Shown here: piece by piece, positions 63,370 through 64,000 of the stretch
Layout of the letters: the number at the start of each line of letters is the position of its first letter
Position numbering within the stretch: position 1 is the stretch's first letter
Origin: Mermis nigrescens
Taxonomy: Eukaryota; Nematoda; Enoplea; Mermithida; Mermithidae
Direction of reading: 5' to 3'
Length of the DNA: 64,000 nt
Assembly (NCBI GenBank): GCA_036768485.1
Contig: JAVLUZ010000157.1
Coordinates: 13,008,011-13,072,010 of the forward strand
The notes under the pieces: generated by a model
The model's database searches: none
Told to the model about the DNA's origin: nothing
What the model saw: the letters and a program-made list of their open reading frames with translations, nothing else
Made by a program: the position numbers and the translations under genes

Positions 63370-63640
63370 AGCACACGTGTGAAAAAATGGGGAACTTTAT
63401 AGCCAAAATAAGACAAAATAAAAACCGAACATTGATTAAAACTGTGAACTCCATCAAAAAGTGCTTGAAATTGACCAGAAACTGTGAAATAAGGCAGCTT
63501 TAAAGCATTTATACCCGATTTTTAACATACCGTCTGAACCCCTCTGTTTCATTCGGCTATGCTCTGCATCTGTGGTCTCTAGTCATTTTGCGGGGCCCGC
63601 TGCCATATCAAGCATAGGGGGTCACAGTCTCTCCGCAAAA
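63370..63640. repeat. Family F diverged repeat fragment
   Basis: AATTGACCAGAAACTGTG, AGCATTTATACCCGATTTTT and CTCTGCATCTGTGGTCTCTAG match the 41.9 kb segment. Confidence 0.45.
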
Positions 63641-64000
63641 ACACGTATGTATATGCTGGCGGATAGGAAATTATATTTGGCCAGCAAAGCAACCAATTTG
63701 GGGAAAAGAGGCCATTGCCCGAATTAAGAAACCTGGATACGGTCTTTAAGACTAAATACTGTTGTCAGCTGTAAAATTGCTTGTTCACATACGTGTGAGA
63801 ATTGTTGATTTAAAAGAAATTGTTCAGTTTTCTACACATTAAACAATAAATTTCTTTTGTAATCAATTACTAGAAAACTGAAATGCTGTTTTTAGGCTGA
63901 AATCTTCGCTGAATTCATTAACGAAATTTCAGCCGTTTAAAAATTAATTTTTAAATTATCTCTTGTTTTTTTATCTTCTACACATGTCAAGTACGAATGT

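Overview
This is a eukaryotic, almost certainly metazoan, nuclear contig. It is AT-rich, carries one 100-base N gap, has few and widely spaced exons bounded by GT/AG splice sites, and is saturated with DNA transposons. There is no operon structure, no Shine-Dalgarno-led gene and no rRNA. The gene families (calmodulin-like EF-hand, F-box, GPCR-like membrane protein, HMG-box), the transposon mix (hAT, MULE with FLYWCH, piggyBac, mariner-like, Polinton/Maverick-type integrase) and the very short introns (two independent candidates of exactly 41 nt) would suit an arthropod or another ecdysozoan. I cannot name the species.

Layout. 0-9 kb: a 17-bp minisatellite, then a minus-strand calmodulin-like gene (four coding exons, 3700 down to 703; probably two more upstream exons at 7.3 and 9.1 kb with matching phases), with MITEs and a large repeat (family D/E) in its introns. 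9-15 kb: a four-level nest of transposons (mariner-like MITE, hAT-like foldback element, MITE B, element C), then another D/E copy and the N gap. 15.1-18.6 kb: a block that looks richer in GC than its surroundings, with minus-strand open frames broken by stops and by two nested MITEs; I could not identify it. 20.7-21.2 kb: C-terminal exons of a multi-pass, GPCR-like protein. 25-26.2 kb: an HMG-box-like minus-strand exon and a 66-bp direct duplication. 26.7-28.6 kb: a satellite of about 236-bp monomers. 28.8-29.9 kb: a deleted MULE with a FLYWCH zinc finger. 31.4-32.35 kb: a frameshifted Polinton/Maverick-type integrase. 38-40.5 kb: a further D/E copy with MITE B inside. 44.6-50.4 kb: a plus-strand F-box gene whose intron holds an (AT)n array, two MITE A copies, a mariner-like MITE and a foldback element. 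53-56.3 kb: a tRNA-derived fragment, a piggyBac-like MITE, a long inverted repeat and two minus-strand exons. 57.8-58.65 kb: a long (AAT/ATT)n array. 61 kb: the last full MITE A.

The host genes show no visible functional link to one another. The strongest evidence in the window is structural: many insertions have exact target-site duplications (TSDs), readable by eye, that date them relative to one another. I found no clear previously undescribed biological system. The best leads are the composite hAT foldback with transposase tails in both arms, the MULE with tandem-repeat termini, the 8-bp-TSD MITE A family, the foldback at 49.4 kb, and the unidentified broken coding block at 15-18 kb. Exon calls rest on splice motifs, reading frame and motif recognition only; no searches were run.
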